From: an uncultured Flammeovirgaceae bacterium
GTDB taxonomy: Bacteria > Bacteroidota > Bacteroidia > Cytophagales > Cyclobacteriaceae
Length of the DNA: 5,519 nt
Reading direction: 5' to 3'
Assembly: GCA_946480685.1 (NCBI GenBank)
Contig: CAMLLI010000350.1
Span: 1 to 5,519, forward strand
Shown here: in pieces, positions 1 through 4,848 of the stretch
Layout: every line of letters starts with the position of its first letter
Numbering within the stretch: position 1 is the stretch's first letter
Position numbers and translations under genes: made by a program
The notes under the pieces: generated by a model
What the model saw: only the letters and a program-made list of their open reading frames with translations
Database searches by the model: none
What the model was told of the DNA's origin: nothing

Positions 1-17
1 GCTTATAGGTTAATGTC

Positions 18-380
18 CTATTCAGGAGATTTACCTACGCCCGGACCTTTTGAATTAACAGCGCGTCCATTGCGATCGAAAAAGAAATTCTGCACATCAC
101 TGCCGGTACCAATGCGTACCCAGTACCCATCTTTATTTTTACTTTCGTATACCTTGCCGGTTTCCCAACCTGCATACTCTTTGTTCTGCAAAGTTTTGCG
201 TAACGGCTCCGGTACATCAGCCGATTGGATCAGTGTATAGTCCTGCTGTTTGAATTGGTTGCTGGACTGTTGCTGTTTTTCAGATAATGATTTTTGAGTA
301 CGCGTGCTGTCGGTTGACTGTGCTTGAACCGCCATGCTTATGAAAAACATGCCGATTAAAAAGGTTGCTATTTTTTTCAT
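18..380 (-). CDS. Small exported PepSY-like protein, unknown function
   Basis: This 120-residue protein begins with a clear Sec signal peptide: lysines at 2-3, a hydrophobic core at about 4-18, and a likely cut after Ala20 (VQA|QS). It is therefore probably periplasmic. Residues 21-47 are rich in Gln, Ser and Thr and look like a flexible linker. The rest (about 48-110) has the pattern I associate with Bacteroidota PepSY-like/BLIP-like domains. That pattern is a VPEPLRKTL helix (56-64), a GW turn (71-72), a Tyr-containing strand, a YWVRI strand (86-90), and a closing FFFDRNGRAV strand (99-108). One such unit is present. The family link comes from pattern memory and is only moderately sure. The gene is read from the ATG at 378-380 to a TAG at 18-20, and its leader is A/T-rich with no Shine-Dalgarno sequence. 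It is divergent from the mannosidase gene. No catalytic motif is visible, and no terminator can be judged because the window ends 17 bp downstream. Confidence 0.82.
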   Translation of the reverse strand: MKKIATFLIGMFFISMAVQAQSTDSTRTQKSLSEKQQQSSNQFKQQDYTLIQSADVPEPLRKTLQNKEYAGWETGKVYESKNKDGYWVRIGTGSDVQNFFFDRNGRAVNSKGPGVGKSPE

Positions 381-482
381 GGCTTTTTTTATTGTTAGAC
401 ATCGATAAAATTATGCCGTGAGAAGTCGCATGCTAAACTTTCGAACATGAGGAAGCCTGTGGACAAATGTCTTTCATCATAA

Positions 483-497
483 GTGTGTTCAACACAC
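483..497. promoter_or_regulatory. Perfect 15-bp palindrome in the divergent intergenic region
   Basis: GTGTGTT-C-AACACAC is a perfect inverted repeat with 7-bp arms around one central base. It lies between the divergent genes at 18-380 and 662-2083. Its size and symmetry suit a dimeric regulator, but it could also fold as a hairpin or be chance. No cognate regulator gene is in the window. Confidence 0.35.
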
Positions 498-561
498 CCT
501 GCAGAAGCGTGTTCGCACGAAGACACGAATGTTCCGTTCACATAAAACGAAGCGTGCAGAC

Positions 562-591
562 TTTGTTTTCTTACAGTGATATTCTATTTTG
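562..591 (+). promoter_or_regulatory. Possible promoter of the GH125 mannosidase gene
   Basis: TTTG (562-565) is followed after 19 bp by TATTTTG (585-591). The spacing suits Bacteroidota primary-sigma promoters (-33 TTTG, -7 TAnnTTTG), but the -7 box is one base short of consensus. Transcription would begin near 597 and give a leader of about 65 nt. The candidate promoter ahead of rpiB has the same two boxes at the same spacing. Confidence 0.4.
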
Positions 592-661
592 CCCCGGCTC
601 AGCGAGGTTGATTGACTTTGTAACGAGCATCATCATACAACAATACTGAAATACCTATAGA

Positions 662-2083
662 ATGAACAGACTAGAATTTTTACAACGTGCCGGATTGGTG
701 AGTGCAGGCCTAATGGTAAATGTATCATCGGTTATGGCAGAAGAACAGTCAAAGTATATTTCGAAACGTCCCGCAGTCGGAGAGCGCAACTTCTCCAGCA
801 AGTCGGTGGAAGGTGCCATTAAAGAGTTCAGAACAAAAGTAAAAGATGAAGAACTCGCGTGGCTGTTTGAAAACTGTTTCCCGAACACATTGGACACAAC
901 GGTATTTGTAAAATCAAAAGGAAATAATCCCGATACCTATATTATCACCGGAGATATAGATGCCATGTGGCTTCGCGACAGCACCGCACAGATCTGGCCT
1001 TATCTTCCGTTCATGAAGTCAGATGCTGAACTGCAGAACCTCATAGCAGGTGTTATTAACCGGCAGACACAATGCATTTTGAAAGATCCGTATGCCAATG
1101 CATTCTATGATGACAACGCTAAAGTAAGTGAGTGGAAAGATGATATCACCGCCATGCAGCCGGGTATACATGAGCGCAAGTGGGAGATCGATTCATTGTG
1201 TTACCCGATACGACTCGCGTATCATTATTGGACACTGACCAAAGACACAACGCCTTTCGGTGTAGCGTGGAAGTCGGGCATCCAGGCAACCTTGAAAGTA
1301 TTCAAAGAGCAGCAACGTAAAAATGGTCAGGGTCCCTATACCTTTCAACGTACAACCGCGTGGGCTACCGATGGTGTACCGCTGGCAGGGTATGGTTATC
1401 CGGTGAAGCCGGTTGGACTGATCTGCTCGATGTTCCGTCCAAGCGATGATGCGACTATATTTCCATTCCTTATACCTTCTAACTTCTTTGCTGTCGTAAG
1501 CTTGAAGCAGGCATCCGAAATGGTCCTTGCCATTTCAAAAGACAAAACCTTGTCAGATGAGTTGGCGCAGCTGGGACAGGAAGTATCCGATGCATTGCAG
1601 AAGTATAGCATCGTAGAACATGCTACCTATGGAAGGATATATGCGTTCGAAGTGAACGGCATGGGAAGCTATAACCTGATGGACGATGCCAATATACCAA
1701 GCCTTCTTTCGCTGCCGTACTTGGGCGCAGTAAAGGTTGATGACCCTATATATCAGAATACACGTAAGTTCCTTTTCTCAGATGATAATCCATTCTTCTT
1801 TAAAGGAAAAGCAGCATCAGGTATAGGAGGTCCTCATGCCGGTATGGATATGATCTGGCCACTGAGTATCATCATGAAAGGTCTCACGAGTACGAACGAT
1901 CAGGAAATCAAAGATTGTGTCCGCACATTGAAAGCAACCCATGGCGGCACAGGCTTCATGCATGAATCGTTTCATAAAGATGATCCGCAGAAGTTTACAC
2001 GTAAGTGGTTTGCCTGGGCGAACACGATCTTCGGGGAATTTGTGTGGAACGTCTATAAGCAAAAACCGCACTTGCTGACCTGA
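662..2083 (+). CDS. GH125 family exo-alpha-1,6-mannosidase (metal-independent), exported
   Basis: This 473-residue protein matches glycoside hydrolase family 125 (formerly DUF1237), whose characterised members remove terminal alpha-1,6-linked mannose from glycans by an inverting mechanism without a metal. The family signatures are DAMWLRDS (100-107), the FRPSDD segment (258-263) and GFMHESFH (431-438). Asp262 and Glu435 both sit 42 residues beyond the general acid Asp220 and general base Glu393 that I recall for the Clostridium perfringens enzyme, so the catalytic pair appears intact. Residues 1-26 form a signal peptide ending VMA|EE. It starts NRLEFLQ, like a Tat motif missing the second arginine, so Sec or weak Tat export to the periplasm is inferred. 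The ATG at 662 is the only reasonable start because an in-frame TGA lies at 647-649. The gene is monocistronic: a strong terminator follows, and no SusC/SusD or other glycan genes adjoin it. The true substrate (fungal mannan, host N-glycan or a self-made glycan) cannot be read from the sequence. Confidence 0.95.
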   Translation: MNRLEFLQRAGLVSAGLMVNVSSVMAEEQSKYISKRPAVGERNFSSKSVEGAIKEFRTKVKDEELAWLFENCFPNTLDTTVFVKSKGNNPDTYIITGDIDAMWLRDSTAQIWPYLPFMKSDAELQNLIAGVINRQTQCILKDPYANAFYDDNAKVSEWKDDITAMQPGIHERKWEIDSLCYPIRLAYHYWTLTKDTTPFGVAWKSGIQATLKVFKEQQRKNGQGPYTFQRTTAWATDGVPLAGYGYPVKPVGLICSMFRPSDDATIFPFLIPSNFFAVVSLKQASEMVLAISKDKTLSDELAQLGQEVSDALQKYSIVEHATYGRIYAFEVNGMGSYNLMDDANIPSLLSLPYLGAVKVDDPIYQNTRKFLFSDDNPFFFKGKAASGIGGPHAGMDMIWPLSIIMKGLTSTNDQEIKDCVRTLKATHGGTGFMHESFHKDDPQKFTRKWFAWANTIFGEFVWNVYKQKPHLLT

Positions 2084-2107
2084 TCGCCCGCATATATATG
2101 TCATAAC

Positions 2108-2139
2108 AAAAGCTGCAGTATTAAATATTGCAGCTTTTT
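2108..2139 (+). terminator. Intrinsic terminator after the mannosidase gene
   Basis: A 13-bp stem (2108-2120 with 2126-2138, one G-T pair) closes a 5-nt TTAAA loop and runs into TTTTT at 2135-2139. It begins 25 bp after the TGA stop. The A-run on the 5' side makes it potentially bidirectional, but only the plus-strand gene needs it here. The T-run merges with the -33 box of the next promoter. Confidence 0.85.
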
Positions 2140-2171
2140 GTTTACTAATTAAATTAGTTTTTATACGTTTG
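2138..2171 (+). promoter_or_regulatory. Bacteroidota-type promoter for the 228-residue protein
   Basis: TACGTTTG (2164-2171) matches the -7 consensus TAnnTTTG exactly. TTG at 2138-2140 (TTTG from 2137) lies 23 bp upstream, at the long end of accepted spacing. Transcription would start near 2177, only about 17 nt before the ATG at 2194. The -33 box lies inside the tail of the preceding terminator. Confidence 0.6.
2144..2158. promoter_or_regulatory. Operator-like palindrome between the -33 and -7 boxes
   Basis: ACTAATT-A-AATTAGT is a perfect palindrome with 7-bp arms and one central base. It sits wholly between the two promoter boxes at 2138-2140 and 2164-2171, where a bound protein would block RNA polymerase. 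The region is AT-rich, so chance symmetry is possible. The encoded protein has no obvious DNA-binding motif that would suggest autoregulation. Confidence 0.4.
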
Positions 2172-2193
2172 TATATCTAAAATAATTAGAGGT

Positions 2194-2880
2194 ATGAGAA
2201 CGGTAAAAACATTCAACGGAGTACGGAAAATAGAGGATTGGGACATGAACCTGGTGCCTCTGCAGGTGCGTGAGATTTTGCAGGATGCACGCAAAAGTCT
2301 CATTGCAAGGTTGTTGACCGAGAAAGGTCTGGAAGAATATATCCAGCACCGTTTCAATACGAAAGTATCACCACAGAAATCACTGCAGATCAAAAGTAAA
2401 CTGATTGAACTGCAACATGCCGGTATCAATCTGGAGCGCTATCGTTCGGCCTTTCAGCGTGTGCTCGAAAAAGAAAACAGTCATATAGACTCTGCTATAT
2501 TTTTTGCCGAGATCGATCAATATATACAATTGTGTTTAAGCGAAGTACAGATCGAATTCGATCCGCTGGAGACCTATCGCATCGATCATATCAACCTGGT
2601 ACAGAATACACGGCAGATGCTGATCAGTAAGATATTAACGGAGATCGGTTTGAAGAACTTTGTTAAAGGTCAGTATTACGAAGAACTGAAAGACCGCGAG
2701 AAGATGCATTACCTCATTGACGAATTGCGCGATTACTTCTTTACCAAGCGCACCGACTATGGACAAATGCTTCACTTCATAGAAGTAAATCACCTGGATG
2801 TTATTGAAGGAAGCAAGCAACTCTTCAAGCAGGAGGTAGTCGAGATTCTTGATAAACACTTTGAACCGTTAAAGCACTAG
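2194..2880 (+). CDS. Unrecognised 228-residue helical protein with two similar halves
   Basis: I do not recognise this family. The protein has no signal peptide or membrane segment, so it is probably cytoplasmic. It is rich in Leu, Ile, Gln, Lys and Glu in amphipathic patterns, which points to an all-helical fold. It contains an internal duplication: residues 29-54 (with RKSLIARLLTEKGLEEY) align without gaps to 136-161 (with RQMLISKILTEIGLKNF), a shift of 107. Nine of 26 positions are identical, including Arg33/Arg140, the LTE triplet and the GL pair, and most others are conservative. The same shift also matches Phe104 with Phe211 and Ile111 with Ile218, so each half may be one ~107-residue domain. 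Neither half shows a catalytic signature. The gene has its own promoter, is separated from the mannosidase by a terminator, and ends with TAG at 2878-2880. A scaffold or protein-interaction role is conceivable but is only a guess. Confidence 0.85.
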   Translation: MRTVKTFNGVRKIEDWDMNLVPLQVREILQDARKSLIARLLTEKGLEEYIQHRFNTKVSPQKSLQIKSKLIELQHAGINLERYRSAFQRVLEKENSHIDSAIFFAEIDQYIQLCLSEVQIEFDPLETYRIDHINLVQNTRQMLISKILTEIGLKNFVKGQYYEELKDREKMHYLIDELRDYFFTKRTDYGQMLHFIEVNHLDVIEGSKQLFKQEVVEILDKHFEPLKH

Positions 2881-2890
2881 GCGGCACCAT

Positions 2891-2937
2891 GCTACCATGC
2901 TTGTATACTTTTGGAAAGTATAAATATACCCGGTAGC
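2891..2937 (+). promoter_or_regulatory. Nested inverted repeats with a possible -7 box
   Basis: The 81-bp gap before the acidic-protein gene holds two nested inverted repeats. The outer pair is GCTACC (2891-2896) with GGTAGC (2932-2937). The inner pair is TATACTTT (2904-2911) with AAAGTATA (2915-2922), separated by TGG. Within the inner repeat, TACTTTTG (2906-2913) matches the Bacteroidota -7 consensus exactly, but no TTTG lies at the expected -33 distance. It could be a regulated promoter, a leader hairpin, or a weak terminator for the upstream gene (GGTAGC is followed by TTTATT). The choice between these is open. Confidence 0.35.
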
Positions 2938-2961
2938 TTTATTCTGTAAACAAGCATTGCT

Positions 2962-3168
2962 ATGACAGACGCCAACGGAAAAGGACAGCGCAGCGACAAG
3001 GACCATGAAGTAAAACCGTTCGAAGAAAACCTGGAGTCACTGCAGCACGAAGAACTTTCGGGATCGCCCGATGATGACGACAATTCGCTTGAATATAGCG
3101 ATACAGATGAAGATGAAGACGAAGGAGTAGGGGATGGAAATGTAGGAAGAGGTCTGTCGGATAAATAG
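2962..3168 (+). CDS. Small, very acidic, probably disordered protein
   Basis: This 68-residue protein has 23 Asp/Glu against only 6 Lys/Arg. Acidic runs lie at residues 37-40 (DDDD) and 46-54 (alternating Asp and Glu around 48-54). It lacks hydrophobic stretches, cysteines and a signal peptide, so a flexible cytoplasmic protein is expected. The tail (55-68) is Gly-rich and ends LSDK. I recognise no family. Small acidic hypothetical proteins of this sort are common in Bacteroidota, but their role is not known to me. The ATG at 2962 follows a leader without a Shine-Dalgarno sequence. The methyltransferase gene starts 40 bp after its TAG with no terminator between, so the two may share a transcript. 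Low complexity makes it less certain as a coding region than its neighbours, though the frame is clean and fills the gap between two genes. Confidence 0.65.
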   Translation: MTDANGKGQRSDKDHEVKPFEENLESLQHEELSGSPDDDDNSLEYSDTDEDEDEGVGDGNVGRGLSDK

Positions 3169-3208
3169 AAACTACAGCGTTGATATAACTGCTACGAAGA
3201 TCGGAACC

Positions 3209-3835
3209 ATGAATGTACAGCAGGCCTACAATGTGTGGGCATCACAATACGATACGAATCAAAACAAGACACGCGACCTGGAAGCGAAATCGCTTCGTGA
3301 AATGCTTCATGCGATTCGCATTGATCGCTGTCTTGAAATAGGTTGTGGCACCGGAAAGAATACGCAGTGGCTAATTGAAAACGCTGGGCATATCACAGCT
3401 GTTGATCTTTCCGAAGAGATGCTCGCCAAAGCGAAAGAGAAGGTAAAAACGGATCGTGTAACATTCCGGCAAGCGGATATTACAACGGAGTGGGTATTTG
3501 CCGAAGGACAGTACAACCTGGTGGTGTTCAGCCTGGTACTGGAACACATTGAGCATCTGGACCCGATCTTTGAAAAGGCATCGCGCGTACTGCAAACCGG
3601 AGGTTATCTGTACTTAGGAGAGCTTCATCCGTTTAAGCAATACTCCGGATCAAAAGCCAGGCTTGATACGGAAGCCGGTACACATATAGTTTCATGCTTC
3701 AATCATAATGTATCCGATTTTATCCAGGCAGCTCGTGTTCATGGACTTACCGTTTCCAATCTCGATGAATACTTCGATGATGACGACCGGACTTCCATCC
3801 CGCGTATCCTGACTATACTTTTTCAGAAGAAGTAA
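3209..3835 (+). CDS. Class I SAM-dependent methyltransferase, substrate unknown
   Basis: This 208-residue protein is a compact Rossmann-type methyltransferase of the UbiE-like Methyltransf_11/25 sort. The N-terminus has the YNVWASQYD segment (7-15) often seen before this fold. Motif I is LEIGCGTG (42-49), which binds S-adenosylmethionine. The acidic residue that should contact the ribose is Asp66 in AVDLSEEML (64-72). A QAD segment (88-90) matches the adenine-contact region, YNLVVFSLVLEHIEH (102-116) is motif IV, and RVLQTGGYLYLGELHP (126-141) is the post-I strand region. All the cofactor-binding parts are present and the length is normal for a single-domain enzyme. The acceptor is probably a small molecule, but nothing in the sequence or neighbourhood identifies it. 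There is no signal peptide, so it should be cytoplasmic. It follows the acidic-protein gene by 40 bp, and a weak hairpin lies after its TAA stop. Confidence 0.92.
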   Translation: MNVQQAYNVWASQYDTNQNKTRDLEAKSLREMLHAIRIDRCLEIGCGTGKNTQWLIENAGHITAVDLSEEMLAKAKEKVKTDRVTFRQADITTEWVFAEGQYNLVVFSLVLEHIEHLDPIFEKASRVLQTGGYLYLGELHPFKQYSGSKARLDTEAGTHIVSCFNHNVSDFIQAARVHGLTVSNLDEYFDDDDRTSIPRILTILFQKK

Positions 3836-3857
3836 CCGGATCATTCTTGCTGGTTGT

Positions 3858-3880
3858 CAAGAGCGTATATAGCGCTTTTG
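3858..3880 (+). terminator. Weak hairpin after the methyltransferase gene
   Basis: CAAGAGCG (3858-3865) can pair with CGCTTTTG (3873-3880) across a 7-nt TATATAG loop, giving an 8-bp stem with one G-T pair. It lies 22 bp after the TAA stop. The T-run is only four bases long and sits inside the stem, so termination would be inefficient. It may equally be part of the leader of the next gene. Confidence 0.35.
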
Positions 3881-3937
3881 TCGATCGCATAGTACAAAAT
3901 ATAGCGGCAACAAATACGGGAGTATAGATCAACAAAA

Positions 3938-4210
3938 ATGCATCAACTGCGTCACAACGATATAGTTATATACAAGAAAGACGGCAAGATATGGTTGTTC
4001 GATCGCTATGATCGAAGACGAGCTTCACGTCATGCTCCACAAGTATATGCGGTGATAAAGCGCGAAGGCAAGATCCTCGGTCGCGTTGAACCATCGGACC
4101 TGATCAAGTGCCTGCCTAAGCAAAGCAATTGGCATGTTGAGCGAGCCATATTTCCAATGGAGTTCGCCCCTCCCGACAGAAATCCGCTTGCTAAACTTCT
4201 CTATCTGTAG
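3938..4210 (+). CDS. Small basic protein of unknown function
   Basis: This 90-residue protein is not one I recognise. It is basic (18 Arg/Lys against 10 Asp/Glu), with a cluster DRRRASRH at 25-32. Residues 7-57 alternate short hydrophobic strands with charged turns (DIVIYKK, GKIWLFDRY, QVYAVIKR, KILGRVEPSDLIK). This suggests a small beta-barrel or SH3-like fold, which would fit nucleic-acid binding, but that is inference. Residues 62-90 are less regular and hold FPMEFAPPDRNP (72-83). There is no signal peptide or membrane segment. The start is supported by the A-rich leader (ATCAACAAAA before the ATG) typical of this genome. The codons look like those of the neighbouring genes. The first repeat of the intergenic mosaic begins one base after its TAG, which is unusually tight. 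It could be a lineage-specific gene. I am fairly but not fully sure that it is translated. Confidence 0.6.
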   Translation: MHQLRHNDIVIYKKDGKIWLFDRYDRRRASRHAPQVYAVIKREGKILGRVEPSDLIKCLPKQSNWHVERAIFPMEFAPPDRNPLAKLLYL

Positions 4211-4286
4211 CCACAGCTATAGCGTTACATTAGAGTGTGCGCGCGAAGATCATGTCCTGCCAACTCACGCGTTTATACCGTCACAT

Positions 4287-4367
4287 CTGGTGAGGGGATT
4301 TCTCGCGGGATAGTTCGTATTTCATAGGAAACTCGGCTCGCTCGAAATAACGCATCTATACCGTCAC
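4287..4367 (+). repeat. Repeat unit A, copy 1
   Basis: It aligns with 4497-4578 over 82 columns with six substitutions and one single-base gap (75 identical). It begins CTGGTGAGGGGATTTCTCGC and ends with the 17-bp word at 4351-4367. The same word also precedes the unit at 4268-4284, so this copy is framed by near-identical 17-bp direct repeats. Confidence 0.9.
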
Positions 4368-4386
4368 TTCGAGCATGCGCTTGAAG
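4367..4386 (+). repeat. Hairpin at the start of the second B unit
   Basis: CTTCGAGC (4367-4374) pairs with GCTTGAAG (4379-4386) around an ATGC loop: eight pairs including one G-T. It overlaps the last base of unit A copy 1. It has no T-run, so it is not a typical terminator. Confidence 0.5.
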
Positions 4387-4403
4387 ATCATATCACTTAC
4401 TCA

Positions 4404-4417
4404 CCGCGAGAAGCCCC
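4404..4417 (-). repeat. Inverted fragment of unit A
   Basis: Read on the minus strand this is GGGGCTTCTCGCGG. It matches the start of unit A (GGGGATTTCTCGCGG, 4294-4308 and 4504-4518) apart from one missing base and one change. It lies roughly midway between the two A copies and could pair with either. Confidence 0.6.
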
Positions 4418-4496
4418 GTTATCGGAGCAATGTTACATTTATAGATGTACTCTTTAGTGGCCACCTGAAACAGAACATCACCTTGATGAAATAAAA

Positions 4497-4578
4497 CTGG
4501 CGAGGGGATTTCTCGCGGGGTAGTTTCGCATTTCATAGGAAACTCGGCTCGCTCGAAATGACGCAGCTATAGCGTCAC
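4497..4578 (+). repeat. Repeat unit A, copy 2
   Basis: This is the best-preserved partner of 4287-4367. It can fold imperfectly: AGTTTC (4522-4527) pairs with GAAACT (4539-4544), enclosed by ATTTC (4508-4512) with GAAAT (4555-4559). A separate short stem GCGAG (4500-4504) with CTCGC (4512-4516) is an alternative. It ends with the 17-bp word at 4562-4578. Confidence 0.9.
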
Positions 4579-4596
4579 GTTGAACGTTCGCTTGAT

Positions 4597-4633
4597 CGTA
4601 TTTCATAGGCGACTCCGCTCGCTTCAAATAACG
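4597..4633 (+). repeat. Repeat unit A, copy 3 (partial)
   Basis: These 37 bp match the middle of copy 1 (4316-4352) at 32 positions without gaps. The five differences fall in three small clusters. The GAGGGGATTTCTCGC start and the 17-bp end word are missing, so this is a truncated or diverged copy. Confidence 0.8.
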
Positions 4634-4791
4634 ATCTAAGCGAACGTGTCATATTCACATTTTTTCATGCCTGATTTGGAAATATAGCGCGTTGTGCAGG
4701 GAATCAGTCATATTGCAAATCATTCCAATACTAAGTACAAAAGCGGCTATATTTTTACAAAAATTCCAACGATAATGATGGAATCCAAACC

Positions 4792-4821
4792 TTTGCTTAA
4801 TTTAAAACCCGCAATATTTTG
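4792..4821 (+). promoter_or_regulatory. Possible promoter of rpiB-gnd
   Basis: TTTG (4792-4795) and TATTTTG (4815-4821) are 19 bp apart, the same boxes and spacing as ahead of the mannosidase gene. The -7 box is one base short of TAnnTTTG. Transcription would start near 4827, about 22 nt before the rpiB ATG. The rest of 4634-4848 is AT-rich. It holds a 10-bp direct repeat CCAACGATAA (4766-4775 and 4832-4841), the second copy lying in the predicted leader, and no gene that I can see. Confidence 0.45.
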
Positions 4822-4848
4822 TGACGCCAACCCAACGATAAACTCAAA

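Larger units (their letters stand above)
4212..4633. repeat. Intergenic mosaic of short related repeats
   Basis: This noncoding stretch contains several interleaved repeats. A 17-bp word of the form CGCRNCTATASCGTCAC occurs at 4212-4228, 4268-4284, 4351-4367 and 4562-4578. An ~82-bp unit (A) occurs at 4287-4367 and 4497-4578, with a 37-bp partial copy at 4597-4633. A second unit (B), with a GAAGATCATRTC core and ending in CTCAC, occurs at about 4229-4267 and 4368-4405, with a shortened form at 4579-4596. On the minus strand unit A contains CATTTCGAGCG, a word I associate with dispersed palindromic intergenic repeats in bacterial genomes. No open frame spans it. It resembles a REP/MITE-like cluster rather than CRISPR, because units are degenerate and spacing is irregular. 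Confidence 0.85.

Noticed and set aside
13..240. 75-residue open frame on the plus strand
   Set aside because: It is antisense to the exported-protein gene, whose signal peptide and domain pattern are convincing.
467..649. Possible 60-residue gene in the divergent gap
   Set aside because: The composition is not protein-like, it overlaps the candidate palindrome and promoter, and no family or leader signal supports it.
1817..2104. 95-residue open frame on the minus strand
   Set aside because: It is antisense to the conserved C-terminal part of the GH125 gene and has no recognisable features.
4212..4633. CRISPR array
   Set aside because: Repeat copies differ in sequence and length, spacing is irregular (56, 83 and 211 bp between the 17-bp words), the intervening segments are themselves repeated, and no cas gene is nearby.
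4212..4848. tRNA or other structured RNA gene in the large gap
   Set aside because: No cloverleaf, T-loop (GTTCRA) or known riboswitch core was recognised. The hairpins seen are explained by the repeats.
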